The notes under the pieces: model-generated
The model's input: the letters and a program-made list of their open reading frames with translations, nothing else
Told to the model about the DNA's origin: nothing
The model's database searches: none
Shown here: positions 1 to 5,899 of the stretch, piece after piece
How the letters are laid out: every line of letters begins with the position of its first letter
Numbering within the stretch: position 1 is the first letter of the stretch
Position numbers and translations under genes: made by a program
Assembly (NCBI GenBank): GCA_017416055.1
Contig: JAFQDI010000127.1
Coordinates: forward strand, 1-5,899
Source: Lachnospiraceae bacterium
GTDB taxonomy: Bacteria; Bacillota_A; Clostridia; Lachnospirales; Lachnospiraceae
DNA length: 5,899 bases
Direction: 5' to 3'

Positions 1-1266
1 CAACGCCTTCAACGCTCTCTGTCCAATGTCATTGCGGTAGAAACTGTTGTCCATCTTAACTTTCTTCGTATGTGCGTATGACTTCTCAATCGCTTCTTCC
101 AGCGTATCCGCAATCGCAGTCACACCCAGCACTCGTCCGCCGTCAGAAAGCAACTCGCCGTTCTCGCCCAGCTTCGCGCCTGCCACAAAGATTTCCTTAT
201 CCTCTTCTGCTTCAGGAAGGGTGATCTCAAATCCCTTCTTATATGCAGTGGGATAGCCCTCGCTCGCCACGATAACGCAACATGCGGACTTCTCGCTGAA
301 CTTCACCTCAGTCTCAGCCAGTGTTCCGTTCGCGGTCGCCTGCATTACGGTCAGCAGATCGCTCTCCAACAGAGGAAGAACTACCTGTGTCTCAGGATCA
401 CCGAAACGGCAGTTATACTCGATCACCTTGGGACCGTCGGGGGTAATCATCAGACCAAAATATAGACATCCTCTGAACTCGCGTCCCTCCGCCTTCATTG
501 CACTGATGGTGGGCAGGAAAATCTTCTCCATACACTCTGCTGCCACTGCCTCGGTATAGTAAGGGTTGGGAGCAATTGTTCCCATACCGCCGGTATTCAG
601 TCCCTCGTCATTGTCATGGGCACGTTTGTGGTCCATGGAAGAAATCATGGGGATCACCAGATTTCCGTCGGTGAAGGAAAGAACAGACACCTCGGGACCG
701 GTCAAAAACTCCTCGATAACGATCTGAGAACCACTGGCACCGAAAATCTTATCCTCCATCATGGAGTGAACGGCTTCCTTCGCCTCCTCGCGGGTCTGGG
801 CAATGATCACGCCTTTGCCGAGAGCCAGACCGTCCGCCTTGATTACCGTAGGGATCGGTGCAGTCTCAAGGTACTGAAGAGCCGCATCTATCTCCATAAA
901 CACCTCATACGCTGCGGTGGGGATACCGTACTTCTTCATCAGGTTCTTTGAGAACACCTTGCTTCCCTCAATAATGGCCGCATTTGCCTTAGGGCCAAAA
1001 CAGGGAATATCCACTGCGTTCAAAGCGTCAACTGCGCCAAGTACCAGCGGGTCATCGGGAGCTACTACGGCGAAATCAATACTGTTTTCCGTAGCAAACT
1101 TTACAATATTTTCAATATCCTTCGCGCCCACGGGAACGCAGGTCGCGTCAGCGGCGATACCGCCATTTCCGGGCAGAGCAAAAATCTCCTCCACCTGATC
1201 ATTCTTCTTCAAACTCTTAATTATCGCATGTTCACGGCCACCGCCGCCAACCACCATAATCTTCAT
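1..1266 (-). CDS. purD: Phosphoribosylamine--glycine ligase (GAR synthetase), 3' end cut by window edge
   Basis: This cytoplasmic ATP-grasp ligase joins 5-phosphoribosylamine and glycine using ATP to give glycinamide ribonucleotide, step 2 of purine synthesis. My translation from the ATG at 1266-1264 gives 422 residues with no stop before the left edge. The N-terminal nucleotide-fold motif VVGGGGREHA is at residues 5-14, an ATP-grasp segment KADGLALGKGV at 143-153, DHKR at 212-215, NTGGMG at 224-229, and the metal and ATP site EYNCRFGDPETQ at 283-294. The C-terminal segment with DIGQRAL resembles the known end of PurD (DIGWRA in E. coli). Family members are about 420-430 residues, so only a few codons and the stop should be missing. 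The start is supported by a GAAAGGTG Shine-Dalgarno (1275-1282) eight bases upstream. M4 is a less likely alternative. It is the last operon gene visible and is separated from the previous one by 336 nt. Confidence 0.96.
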   Translation of the reverse strand, partial: MKIMVVGGGGREHAIIKSLKKNDQVEEIFALPGNGGIAADATCVPVGAKDIENIVKFATENSIDFAVVAPDDPLVLGAVDALNAVDIPCFGPKANAAIIEGSKVFSKNLMKKYGIPTAAYEVFMEIDAALQYLETAPIPTVIKADGLALGKGVIIAQTREEAKEAVHSMMEDKIFGASGSQIVIEEFLTGPEVSVLSFTDGNLVIPMISSMDHKRAHDNDEGLNTGGMGTIAPNPYYTEAVAAECMEKIFLPTISAMKAEGREFRGCLYFGLMITPDGPKVIEYNCRFGDPETQVVLPLLESDLLTVMQATANGTLAETEVKFSEKSACCVIVASEGYPTAYKKGFEITLPEAEEDKEIFVAGAKLGENGELLSDGGRVLGVTAIADTLEEAIEKSYAHTKKVKMDNSFYRNDIGQRALKAL

Positions 1267-1274
1267 GTTCGCAA

Positions 1275-1282
1275 CACCTTTC
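1275..1282 (-). promoter_or_regulatory. Ribosome binding site of purD
   Basis: On the minus strand GAAAGGTG lies 8 nt before the ATG at 1266-1264. It fixes the start that yields MKIMVVGGGGREHA rather than the internal ATG three codons later. Confidence 0.7.
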
Positions 1283-1291
1283 TTTCCAATG

Positions 1292-1319
1292 TGCCGGACA
1301 GCAGAAATATTTTCCGGCA
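1292..1319 (-). repeat. Hairpin just upstream of the purD ribosome binding site
   Basis: TGCCGGA (1292-1298) and TCCGGCA (1313-1319) form a perfect 7-bp inverted repeat with a 14-nt AT-rich loop. On the purD transcript the stem ends 9 nt before the GAAAGGTG ribosome site. There is no U-run after it, so it is not a standard terminator. It could stabilise the message or influence purD translation, but this is inference. Confidence 0.5.
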
Positions 1320-1486
1320 GATTACTCAAAGTAACGTGTAGGTTTCGCAGATACCTCATAGAAGCGTTGCAAAAACTACATTCTCGTAACGCACGTGCTG
1401 AGCTTTCACAACATATCGGCAATACAGAAATCTCTCTATTACCATTCTGTCACATTACACTCGCCGTAGCATTACGCTGTAGAACC

Positions 1487-1565
1487 GATACGATTCCCGA
1501 TTGTCCCGTTAAGCCCAGCCCGCGGTAACGTCCGCGGGTGGGTAGGGACTAGTTCGGGTCGAATT
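1487..1565. repeat. Long imperfect hairpin with a 7-bp GC core
   Basis: The core is CCCGCGG (1519-1525) paired with CCGCGGG (1532-1538) around a 6-nt loop. It extends outwards through GCCC/GGGT (1513-1516 with 1540-1543, A1517 bulged), GTCCC/GGGAC (1503-1507 with 1545-1549), CCCGA/TCGGG (1496-1500 with 1554-1558) and CGA/TCG (1491-1493 with 1559-1561). Several junction pairs (1518 with 1539, 1513 with 1543, 1487 with 1565) are G-U on a plus-strand RNA but A-C mismatches on a minus-strand RNA, so the fold looks better on the strand opposite the operon. A short TTTT follows on the plus side (1564-1567). Its function is unknown. Confidence 0.55.
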
Positions 1566-1602
1566 TTAGGCGGAAACCATTTTGGCCGTGCCGTTAATTC
1601 AA

Positions 1603-2787
1603 TTAGTGGTGGAAGAGACGCATTCCGGTGAAGGCCATTGCGATGCCGTACTTGTCGCACGCCTCGATTACGAGGTCATCGCGCACGGATCCGCCGGGCT
1701 GTGCAATGTAGGATACACCGCTCTTTCTTGCGCGCTCAATGTTGTCGCTGAAGGGGAAGAATGCATCGCTACCCACTGCAACGCCGGTCAGAGTGCTAAG
1801 GTAAGCCTTCTTCTCCTCACGGGTGAAAGGTGCGGGCTGCTCGGTAAAGTACTGCTGCCATGCGCCGTCAGCCAATACGTCCTCGTAGTCATCGGAAATA
1901 TATACATCGATTACATTGTCTCTGTCGGGTCTGCCCAGAGTGCTCTTGAAAGGCAGGTTAAGAACCTTCTCGGTCTGACGCAGATGCCAGTTGTCTGCCT
2001 TCTGGCCTGCCAGTCTGGTACAGTGGATACGGGACTGCTGTCCTGCTCCGACACCGATTGCCTGTCCATCCACTGCGTAGCATACAGAGTTGGACTGGGT
2101 ATACTTCAAGGTGATCAGCGCGATGATCAGGTCGCGCTTTGCGCTGTCGGGCAGCTCCTTGTTGGAGGTTACCAGATTGGAAAGAAGTTCCTCATCAATC
2201 TTGAAGTTATTTCTTCCCTGCTCGAAGGTGATTCCGTAAACCTGCTTGTGCTCGATGGGATCGGGAACGAAGTTCTCATCGATCTTGATCACATTGTAAT
2301 TGCCTTTACGCTTCTGCTTCAGAATAGCCAGCGCCTCATCGGTGTAGCCGGGAGCGATCACACCGTCGGAAACCTCACGCTTGATCAGCTTTGCGGTGGT
2401 AGCATCGCACACATCACTGAGGGCAATGAAATCGCCGAAGGAACTCATGCGGTCGGTGCCTCTTGCTCTCGCGTAAGCGCAAGCCAGAGGAGACTCGTCA
2501 AGTCCCTCAACGTCGTCAACGAAGCAAGCCTTCTTCAGCGCGTCGGACAGGGGAAGTCCTACTGCCGCAGAGGTGGGGCTAACGTGCTTGAAGGAAGTAG
2601 CAACCGGCATATTCAATGCTGCCTTCACTTCCTTAACCAGCTGCCAGCTGTTAAATGCGTCCATGAAGTTGATATATCCGGGACGTCCGCTCAAAATCTC
2701 AATGGGCAGGTCGCTGCCATCATGCATAAAAATCTTAGAGGGCTTTTGATTGGGGTTACATCCGTATTTCAGTGCAAGTTCTTTCAT
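1603..2787 (-). CDS. purH: Stand-alone AICAR formyltransferase (PurH C-terminal domain only)
   Basis: This cytoplasmic enzyme transfers a formyl group from 10-formyltetrahydrofolate to AICAR, giving FAICAR, step 9 of purine synthesis. The 394-residue product starts directly in the transformylase fold with LKYGCNPNQ at residues 6-14. The catalytic Lys-His pair is in SFKHVSPTSAAVG (K67, H68). The conserved YTQSNSVCYAVDGQAIGVG block is at about 229-247, followed by GAGQQSR, and later by FFPFSDNIERARKSGV and QPGGSVRDD. The end, GIAMAFTGMRLFHH, matches the typical PurH terminus. Bifunctional PurH is about 510-530 residues; here the N-terminal IMP cyclohydrolase domain is absent rather than broken, because its function lies in the preceding gene. 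The frame is open for 55 codons upstream, but homology begins at MKELALKYG and an AGGAGG site lies 10 nt before this ATG. The symbol purH is used loosely for the half-length form. Confidence 0.95.
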   Translation of the reverse strand: MKELALKYGCNPNQKPSKIFMHDGSDLPIEILSGRPGYINFMDAFNSWQLVKEVKAALNMPVATSFKHVSPTSAAVGLPLSDALKKACFVDDVEGLDESPLACAYARARGTDRMSSFGDFIALSDVCDATTAKLIKREVSDGVIAPGYTDEALAILKQKRKGNYNVIKIDENFVPDPIEHKQVYGITFEQGRNNFKIDEELLSNLVTSNKELPDSAKRDLIIALITLKYTQSNSVCYAVDGQAIGVGAGQQSRIHCTRLAGQKADNWHLRQTEKVLNLPFKSTLGRPDRDNVIDVYISDDYEDVLADGAWQQYFTEQPAPFTREEKKAYLSTLTGVAVGSDAFFPFSDNIERARKSGVSYIAQPGGSVRDDLVIEACDKYGIAMAFTGMRLFHH

Positions 2788-2797
2788 TGGTGGTAAT

Positions 2798-2833
2798 CCT
2801 CCTGAATTAATTATAATTATATCCAGTTCAGGA
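2798..2833 (-). promoter_or_regulatory. AGGAGG ribosome site with possible occluding hairpin
   Basis: AGGAGG (minus strand, 2803-2798) lies 10 nt before the ATG of the AICAR formyltransferase gene and decides its start. In a read-through transcript the upstream TCCTGAA (2833-2827) is perfectly complementary to TTCAGGA (2806-2800), which includes four bases of the ribosome site, with a 20-nt AT-rich loop between. The ribosome site is certain enough. The occlusion is a hypothesis, since a 7-bp stem over a 20-nt loop is not very stable. Confidence 0.6.
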
Positions 2834-2845
2834 GCGCATTCGCAA
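2816..2845 (-). promoter_or_regulatory. Candidate internal promoter before the AICAR formyltransferase gene
   Basis: On the minus strand a perfect TATAAT (2821-2816) stands 18 nt after TTGCGA (2845-2840), which matches 4 of 6 bases of the sigma-A -35 consensus. The predicted start near 2809 would leave a leader of about 20 nt with the AGGAGG site free of the hairpin described at 2798-2833. The -10 lies within the palindrome TATAATTATA, so chance occurrence in AT-rich sequence is possible. Confidence 0.4.
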
Positions 2846-2978
2846 AACGCACCTGCGGTGCTTCCTTCGCTGTTACACAGCGACTTTTGCTCATAATCGG
2901 GCGCTCCGTCCATGCCCTTCATCACAGTTTCATTCATGCAAGCATGATTCAACTGTGATATCGGTCATGGCTGAACTG
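2824..2978. repeat. Imperfect palindromic element filling the purO to AICAR formyltransferase gap
   Basis: The ends CAGTTCAG (2824-2831) and CTGAACTG (2971-2978) are perfect 8-bp inverted repeats; the second directly abuts the purO stop codon. Inside lie GGAGCGC (2831-2837) with GCGCTCC (2901-2907), a hairpin GCACC-TGC-GGTGC (2849-2861), a hairpin TCGCTGT-TAC-ACAGCGA (2867-2883), and ATCACAGTT/AACTGTGAT (2921-2929 with 2951-2959) around CATG-CAAG-CATG. This density of nested terminal and internal inverted repeats in about 155 bp resembles a small non-coding palindromic element of the REP or MITE type. Only one copy is visible, so I cannot show that it is dispersed. No U-tract follows any stem on the operon strand. 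Confidence 0.5.
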
Positions 2979-3701
2979 TTACAGCAAGTGCTTATTAATC
3001 ATTCTGTTCTCTACGCTGCCGTCTGCCAAATCAACGAAACGAACATAGAGGGAAATCTTATTGTTCTCATCCAGATTGTTCCAGATCATCTCAGTGAACT
3101 CATCGATGCAATTGGGGATCGCAACGCGCTCAGGCTCGCCCTGGAAGGTGGGGATGGGATCTCCGTTGCGCACGTAGGTGTGGATAAAATGACCCAGACC
3201 GTTGAGAGGCGCGTAGGAGTAAGTAAAACGGTTGCAAGCAGTTCCTTCTGCGTCAGCACTCTTCAAGATGCTCATCTGATAGGTGAAGTTTCCGTCTGCG
3301 AAGTCCAGCATGCCGCTGATACGAGGGGTCCATTTGGGACCGTCGGGCTCAAACTCACGGCTCGTGAGAGAAACTGAAAAACTCTTGCCCTCCTGAAGGC
3401 CATTGTAGATGGTGTCGGTCTGATCACCGTTGGTCACGATCAAGTGGTTGTCCAGCTTGCGGATCGGGTAATAAATAATCAGGGAAGGATCCTTCATCTT
3501 GGAAGGATCGAAGGCTTCCGTCTTCATATTCTCGCCTTCCTCCACGAAGATACGGTTGCGGCTGTTCTCGCTGCGGCCCATGATAAAGTAAGCCACTGCA
3601 GCCTTCGTTCCGTCCTCGGTCTTGCCGATCACAATACCGCGACCGGGGTAAGTATTGTTGCTGAGCAAATCGCTCAACTGATTTACTGCGTAGATGTTCA
3701 T
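2979..3701 (-). CDS. purO: PurO-type IMP cyclohydrolase
   Basis: The product belongs to the IMP cyclohydrolase family first known from archaeal PurO (COG3363/PF07826), which closes the second purine ring by dehydrating FAICAR to IMP, step 10. With the ATG at 3701-3699 it is 240 residues. Recognisable segments are NTYPGRGIVIG (16-26), YFIMGRSENSRNRIF (38-52), NGDQTDTIYNG (91-101), EPDGPKWTPRISG (118-130) and a later GHFIHTY...GDPIPTFQGEP. It has no similarity to the N-terminal cyclohydrolase domain of PurH. I chose this start because GGAG (3711-3708) sits 6 nt upstream; in-frame alternatives are an ATG at 3713-3711 and a GTG at 3737-3735, neither with a clear ribosome site. It lies immediately upstream of the stand-alone AICAR formyltransferase gene, which fits the split of PurH function. 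The 77-nt gap to purN shows nothing but a tiny inverted repeat, GCCG-TTCA-CGGC, at 3720-3731. Confidence 0.92.
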   Translation of the reverse strand: MNIYAVNQLSDLLSNNTYPGRGIVIGKTEDGTKAAVAYFIMGRSENSRNRIFVEEGENMKTEAFDPSKMKDPSLIIYYPIRKLDNHLIVTNGDQTDTIYNGLQEGKSFSVSLTSREFEPDGPKWTPRISGMLDFADGNFTYQMSILKSADAEGTACNRFTYSYAPLNGLGHFIHTYVRNGDPIPTFQGEPERVAIPNCIDEFTEMIWNNLDENNKISLYVRFVDLADGSVENRMINKHLL

Positions 3702-3707
3702 ATTTTT

Positions 3708-3711
3708 CTCC
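3708..3711 (-). promoter_or_regulatory. Ribosome binding site deciding the purO start
   Basis: GGAG followed by a short A-run lies 6 nt before the ATG at 3701-3699. It overlaps the upstream in-frame ATG (3713-3711), so use of the downstream ATG is favoured. The upstream ATG has only GC-rich sequence before it. Confidence 0.55.
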
Positions 3712-3778
3712 ATTCTGCCGCCGTTCACGGCATTCACTCGTATATCTTTTTATGCTTAAGCGATAATCTCGCCACCGC

Positions 3779-4390
3779 TCATTCTTTTGCCTTCGCAATC
3801 TCTGCGCATACCTTCTCGGTGGACTTAGGCAAAATGATCCACTCTGCCTGCTCCATCACACGTCTCTGCAGTACCTCGGGGGTATCACCCTCTTCGATCT
3901 CCACCGCCTTCTGCATGATGATCTTTCCGCCGTCGGGGATTTCGTTTACATAATGCACCGTCGCACCGGTCACCTTCACGCCGTAGGAAAGAGCCGCCTC
4001 ATGCACATGAAGGCCGTACATACCCTTGCCGCAGAAGGAAGGAATCAGTGCAGGATGAATGTTGATGATCCGATTTGCGAAGTGGCTGGTAAATTTCTCT
4101 GTGAGGATACTTAAGAATCCGGCCAGCACGATCAGATCAATCTTTCGCTCCTCGAACAGTTTGATCAGCTTATCCTCAAATGCTTCCTGACCGTCGCACT
4201 CCTTGCGAAGCACGGTCATGCCTTCGATTCCGTTATTCGCCGCGCGGGTGAGCGCATAGGCATCCTTCACGTTGGCAACTACAAATACGATCTCGCCACT
4301 TTTTAGCAGACCGCTCTTCTGCGCATCAATGAGTGCCTGCAGATTCGTTCCGCCGCCGGATACCAGCACGGCAATTCTTGCTTTTAGCAT
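3779..4390 (-). CDS. purN: Phosphoribosylglycinamide formyltransferase (GAR transformylase, folate-dependent)
   Basis: PurN formylates GAR with 10-formyltetrahydrofolate to give FGAR, step 3. The 203-residue protein is of normal family length. The phosphate-binding loop [10 protein letters not shown] is at residues 11-20. The strand [13 protein letters not shown] is at 84-96. The catalytic asparagine and histidine are N110 and H112 in NIHPALIPS, and the catalytic aspartate is D153 in IPDGGKII. The segment after PALIPS carries a few extra residues ([14 protein letters not shown]) compared with E. coli, a form I associate with clostridial PurN. Its start overlaps the purM stop by 7 nt, and a GAGGGTG-like ribosome site lies within the purM end, which suggests translational coupling. 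It supplies the formylation step independently of the formate-using PurT. Confidence 0.97.
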   Translation of the reverse strand: MLKARIAVLVSGGGTNLQALIDAQKSGLLKSGEIVFVVANVKDAYALTRAANNGIEGMTVLRKECDGQEAFEDKLIKLFEERKIDLIVLAGFLSILTEKFTSHFANRIINIHPALIPSFCGKGMYGLHVHEAALSYGVKVTGATVHYVNEIPDGGKIIMQKAVEIEEGDTPEVLQRRVMEQAEWIILPKSTEKVCAEIAKAKE

Positions 4391-5427
4391 ATGATCACAC
4401 CCTCTTCGGACTCAATAATCTCACCGATCACGTATGCATCGATGTCGTTCGCCTTCAGAACCTCGATTGCCTTGTCCGCCTCTTCCTTGGATACGACAAC
4501 GCTCATACCAACGCCCATGTTGTAGGTGTTGAACATATCTCTCTCCGGAATGTTTCCGAACTTCGCGATCAGATCAAAGATAGGCAGTACCTTAACGGCA
4601 CTTCTATCGATCTTCGCACCCAGTCCCTTAGGGATGCTTCTCGGAATGTTCTCGTAGAAACCACCGCCGGTAATGTGGGAAATACCTTTCACCGTCACTG
4701 CCTCGATCAGTGCCAGAATAGGCTTTACATAAATCTTGGTGGGAGTCAGCAGCGTCTCACCGATGGTCTTTCCGCCCAGCTCCTCGCGAGGAACGTAGAG
4801 CTCAGGGTTATTATTGTCAATATCAAACACTTTACGGATCAGGGAGAATCCGTTGGAATGGATACCGGTGGAGGGCAGTGCAATCACAACATCGCCTGCT
4901 GCCATCTTTGTGTTATCCAAAATCTTCTTCTTATCCACGATACCAACTGCGAAACCGGCCAGGTCGTAATCCTCCACGGGCATCATGCCGGGATGCTCAG
5001 CGGTCTCACCGCCGATCAGTGCAGCTCCGGACTGAACGCAGCCCTCTGCCACGCCGCCAACAATCTCCGCGATCTTCTCGGGCACGTTCTTTCCACATGC
5101 AATATAATCAAGGAAGAACAGGGGCTTTGCGCCTACACAGATAATATCGTTTACACACATTGCAACTGCATCGATACCGATGGTGTCATGCTTGTCCATG
5201 AGGATAGCCAGCTTCACCTTGGTTCCGCAGCCGTCGGTTCCGGAAACCAGAACGGGCTCCTCCATTCCTGCAATGGGAAGACCAAAGCATCCGCCAAAAC
5301 CGCCTACATCATCAAGACATCCCTCATTGCGGGTGCGTCCGATATGCTTCTTCATCAGTTCCACTGCTCTGTAACCGGCAGTAATATCCACACCGGCTTC
5401 TTTGTAGCTCTCGCTGTAACTCTTCAT
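4384..5427 (-). CDS. purM: Phosphoribosylformylglycinamidine cyclo-ligase (AIR synthetase)
   Basis: PurM uses ATP to close the imidazole ring of FGAM, giving AIR, step 5. The 347-residue protein has the expected length. Motifs run in family order: [14 protein letters not shown] (12-25), the glycine-rich SGTDGCGTK (62-70), [17 protein letters not shown] (92-108), [11 protein letters not shown] (139-149), [39 protein letters not shown] and a C-terminal [10 protein letters not shown]. The frame is open for 28 codons upstream, but the family homology starts at this ATG (5427-5425) and an AAGGAG site stands 6 nt before it, so the upstream part is rejected. It follows purE by 16 nt and overlaps purN by 7 nt, so the three are surely cotranscribed. 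Confidence 0.97.
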   Translation of the reverse strand: MKSYSESYKEAGVDITAGYRAVELMKKHIGRTRNEGCLDDVGGFGGCFGLPIAGMEEPVLVSGTDGCGTKVKLAILMDKHDTIGIDAVAMCVNDIICVGAKPLFFLDYIACGKNVPEKIAEIVGGVAEGCVQSGAALIGGETAEHPGMMPVEDYDLAGFAVGIVDKKKILDNTKMAAGDVVIALPSTGIHSNGFSLIRKVFDIDNNNPELYVPREELGGKTIGETLLTPTKIYVKPILALIEAVTVKGISHITGGGFYENIPRSIPKGLGAKIDRSAVKVLPIFDLIAKFGNIPERDMFNTYNMGVGMSVVVSKEEADKAIEVLKANDIDAYVIGEIIESEEGVIIC

Positions 5428-5433
5428 GTGTAT

Positions 5434-5439
5434 CTCCTT
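5434..5439 (-). promoter_or_regulatory. Ribosome binding site of purM
   Basis: AAGGAG on the minus strand lies 6 nt before the ATG at 5427-5425, within the 16-nt gap after the purE stop. It excludes the longer open frame that would begin inside purE. Confidence 0.8.
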
Positions 5440-5443
5440 TTCC

Positions 5444-5899
5444 TTAATTAAATTTTCTCTCGATCTCTGCGTTCTTTTCCAGAACCTTTGCTGCCGCCTC
5501 AGCTCTCGCAACCATCAGCTTCTCTGCCAGTTCCTCATCGGATACAGCCAGAATCTGAATTGCCAGAAGTGCCGCATTTGCCGCGCCGTCAATGGCAACG
5601 GTCGCTACCGGAATACCGGAGGGCATCTGTACGGTAGAAAGCAGTGCATCCAGTCCATCCAGCGTGGAGGACTTCACAGGAATACCGATCACGGGCAACG
5701 TGCTGTTTGCCGCGATAGCACCTGCCAGATGTGCAGCCTTTCCTGCTGCCGCGATCAACACGCCGAAGCCGTTCACTCTCGCGTTTGCCGCAAAATTCTT
5801 TGCCTCCACGGGGGTACGATGTGCAGAGAATACGTGTACCTCAGTGGGTACACCATACTCCTTAAGCGTTGTGATTGCTTTCTCAACAACGGGAAGATC
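5444..5899 (-). CDS. purE: N5-carboxyaminoimidazole ribonucleotide mutase, 5' end cut by window edge
   Basis: PurE class I converts N5-CAIR to CAIR, step 6, normally after PurK, which is not in the window. The frame is open to the right edge and gives 151 residues. It begins with [12 protein letters not shown], which in the family follows the missing N-terminal phosphate-binding loop (MGSDS or similar), so roughly 10-15 residues are lost. The conserved SAHRTP with its histidine is at window residues 25-30, [11 protein letters not shown] at 50-60, then [22 protein letters not shown] and GAANAALLA. The SAHRTP and AAHL features point to class I rather than the CO2-using class II enzymes. Relative to the E. 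coli loop AGAGGAAHLPG there are three changes (Ala51, Lys54, Ala59). A GTG at 5809-5807 is internal and is not the start. Confidence 0.94.
   Translation of the reverse strand, partial: DLPVVEKAITTLKEYGVPTEVHVFSAHRTPVEAKNFAANARVNGFGVLIAAAGKAAHLAGAIAANSTLPVIGIPVKSSTLDGLDALLSTVQMPSGIPVATVAIDGAANAALLAIQILAVSDEELAEKLMVARAEAAAKVLEKNAEIERKFN

Larger units (their letters stand above)
1267..1602. other. 336-nt gene-free spacer with many inverted repeats
   Basis: This gap lies between the AICAR formyltransferase stop and the purD start, inside an otherwise tight operon. I see no credible gene: the open frames crossing it have no recognisable product and run into neighbouring genes out of frame. It holds a long imperfect hairpin (1487-1565), a hairpin next to the purD ribosome site (1292-1319) and several smaller pairs: TTACT/AGTAA (1322-1326 with 1330-1334), GCGTT/AACGC (1364-1368 with 1388-1392), TATCGG/CCGATA (1414-1419 with 1485-1490) enclosing ACAGAA/TTCTGT (1424-1429 with 1445-1450), and the palindrome GCACGTGC at 1391-1398. 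No stem is followed by a proper U-tract for the operon strand, so I do not call an intrinsic terminator. I recognise no known riboswitch class. It may be a regulatory RNA, an attenuator-like leader for purD, or the remnant of a small inserted element. Confidence 0.6.

Noticed and set aside
1503..1549. Intrinsic terminator after the AICAR formyltransferase gene
   Set aside because: The stem is strong, but the minus-strand sequence that follows it has no U-tract, so it does not meet the pattern of a Rho-independent terminator for the operon.
1549..1558. PUR-box-like CCCGAACTAG on the minus strand
   Set aside because: It resembles the CCGAAC core of Firmicute PurR sites, but only one half-site is present, the flanks do not fit, and the bases are explained by pairing within the long hairpin.
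1267..1602. Purine or ZTP riboswitch upstream of purD
   Set aside because: The location is suggestive, but I could not find the conserved junction and loop sequences of either class on the minus strand.
1472..1660. 62-codon minus-strand open frame across the spacer
   Set aside because: It overlaps the end of the AICAR formyltransferase gene in another frame, runs through the long hairpin, and resembles no known protein.
1582..2796. 404-codon open frame on the plus strand
   Set aside because: It is wholly antisense to the AICAR formyltransferase gene, whose protein matches its family from end to end. The plus-strand translation has no recognisable motif and is a by-product of codon bias in the real gene.
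2788..2952. 55-residue N-terminal extension of the AICAR formyltransferase, or a separate leader peptide
   Set aside because: The sequence is the translated palindromic element, with low-complexity features and no family similarity. The AGGAGG site and the family start both point to the ATG at 2787-2785. A small leader peptide cannot be excluded, but no ribosome site supports one.
4333..5451. 372-codon open frame on the plus strand
   Set aside because: It lies opposite purM, which has unmistakable family motifs. The antisense product shows no recognisable domain.

Overview
The window is a stretch of a de novo purine biosynthesis operon, read entirely from the minus strand. In transcription order it holds purE (5' end cut by the right edge), purM, purN, a PurO-type IMP cyclohydrolase, a stand-alone AICAR formyltransferase (the C-terminal half of classical PurH) and purD (last few codons cut by the left edge). 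All six frames are intact and carry clear family motifs. No mobile-element gene, phage gene, CRISPR array, tRNA or rRNA was seen.

The organism is most likely a Clostridia-class Firmicute, plausibly a member of the Lachnospiraceae. This is an inference from purine-type Shine-Dalgarno sequences (AGGAGG, AAGGAG), the clostridial style of PurE, PurM and PurN, and the split of the last two pathway steps between two genes. Base composition looks moderate by eye, and no species is claimed.

Layout from right to left: purE (5444-5899, partial) is followed after 16 nt by purM (4384-5427). purM overlaps purN (3779-4390) by 7 nt. A 77-nt gap leads to the IMP cyclohydrolase gene (2979-3701). A 191-nt gap rich in inverted repeats (2788-2978) leads to the AICAR formyltransferase gene (1603-2787). 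A 336-nt gene-free gap with nested inverted repeats (1267-1602) leads to purD (1-1266). The promoter of the operon should lie beyond the right edge. A candidate internal promoter lies just upstream of the AICAR formyltransferase gene.

Together the products cover six steps: PurD makes GAR, PurN formylates it to FGAR, PurM closes the imidazole ring to AIR, PurE makes CAIR from N5-CAIR, the AICAR formyltransferase makes FAICAR, and PurO closes the second ring to give IMP. PurF, PurL/Q/S, PurK, PurC and PurB are not in the window.

The coding content is ordinary metabolism. The parts that the genes do not explain are the two long spacers: an imperfect palindromic element that fills the spacer ahead of the AICAR formyltransferase gene, and a structured non-coding stretch ahead of purD whose pairing looks better on the strand opposite to the operon.
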